The position numbers and the translations under genes are program-made. Below the pieces are notes generated by a model. The model was not told where the DNA came from. It worked only from the letters and a program-made list of their open reading frames with translations, and searched no databases. 22,012 nucleotides of DNA from a bacterium (GTDB lineage Bacteria > Bacillota_I > Bacilli_A > RFN20 > CAG-826), in NCBI GenBank assembly GCA_004561785.1, contig SFUB01000016.1:1-22012 (forward strand). Direction: 5' to 3'. Positions 21,775-22,012 of this stretch are shown here, in pieces (position 1 is the first letter of the stretch; the number at the start of each line of letters is the position of its first letter).

Positions 21775-22012
21775 TCAGTTCCAGCGGGTGGAAGCGAGAT
21801 CGCCTTCAGCGTGCGGGGCATCGGTCTGGATGGCGGCGGCGAAGATTTTCTCGACGTCCTCAGCGCTGCCCTCCCCAGCGAGGGTGGCTTTGGCGGAGAT
21901 GTCGGCGGTCCCATAGGTCATGACCCATTCGTTGCCTTTGTAGGAGCCGGCCTTCTTGTTGTACCAGTGGGTCAAGAGGTTGTTCTCGAATTCGAAGAGA
22001 AGAGGCTCATGG
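21775..22012 (-). CDS. C-terminal end of an unidentified protein (cut by the window edge)
   Basis: The open frame enters from the right edge and ends at the TGA at 21775-21777. The visible 78 residues include 'LTHWYNKKAGSYKGNEWVMTYG' and 'GSAEDVEKIFAAAIQTDAPHAEGDLAS'. They are soluble, with aromatic and acidic stretches, no membrane helix and no motif that I recognise. An internal TTG at 21975 could in principle be a start, but it has no ribosome binding site and the frame is open upstream. It is followed by a strong terminator, so it is the last gene of its unit. Confidence 0.6.
   Translation of the reverse strand, partial: HEPLLFEFENNLLTHWYNKKAGSYKGNEWVMTYGTADISAKATLAGEGSAEDVEKIFAAAIQTDAPHAEGDLASTRWN

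Noticed and set aside
1..22012. CRISPR array, integrase or prophage genes
   Set aside because: No regularly spaced repeats, integrase, terminase or capsid-type proteins were seen on either strand.

Overview
The window looks like chromosomal DNA from a moderately high-G+C, anaerobic, Firmicutes-type bacterium, most likely a gut-associated Bacilli lineage related to Erysipelotrichia/Mollicutes. Supporting signs are the Clostridium-like gene order rnfC-D-G-E-A-B, an ApbE/NusG-domain-II/Gx-family neighbourhood, a FeoB-associated small membrane protein, and AAGGAGG-type ribosome binding sites inside operons. TGA is used as a stop codon, so the standard code applies. The taxonomic placement is inference from gene content only.

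Layout: 38-1121 (-) is an alpha/beta hydrolase broken by a frameshift. It diverges from a pyridoxal/pyridoxamine kinase (1171-2004, +). Then come a MacB-like ABC transporter with ATPase and permease fused (2088-4883, -), oleate hydratase (5034-6824, -), a TetR-type regulator flanked by two copies of a perfect palindrome (6945-7517, -), and a 10-TM EamA transporter (7557-8432, -). A stretch of about 850 bases (8433-9285) holds no confident gene. It contains a G+C-rich coding-like remnant, a strongly structured element with a terminator on the minus strand, and a short direct repeat. tRNA-Arg(TCG) and a small HEPN-like protein follow. An iron(II) uptake operon (13262 down to 9918, -) reads feoA-feoA-feoB-small membrane protein-winged-helix regulator, and the last gene carries an in-frame TAA. 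A small TIR-like protein (13402-13815, +) converges exactly on a Gx-family/NusG-II/apbE operon (15751 down to 13816, -). A seven-gene Rnf operon (21645 down to 15824, -) follows, then the 3' end of an unknown gene at the right edge.

How the genes work together: Rnf would couple electron flow between ferredoxin and NAD to an ion gradient. ApbE installs covalent FMN on RnfG and RnfD, so the two adjacent operons form one functional block. The complex is unusual. RnfB ends after its first Fe-S domain, a small four-cysteine membrane protein is inserted between rnfA and rnfB, RnfG is about twice the usual size with two flavin-type motifs, and all three candidate flavin-attachment motifs depart from the usual [S/T]GAT. 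Oleate hydratase plus its TetR neighbour form a probable fatty-acid stress module.

A second theme is promoter architecture. Several genes that begin transcription units have a -10 element, often an extended TGn form, exactly 6-7 bases before the ATG and no Shine-Dalgarno sequence, as expected for leaderless mRNAs. Genes inside operons have good ribosome binding sites.
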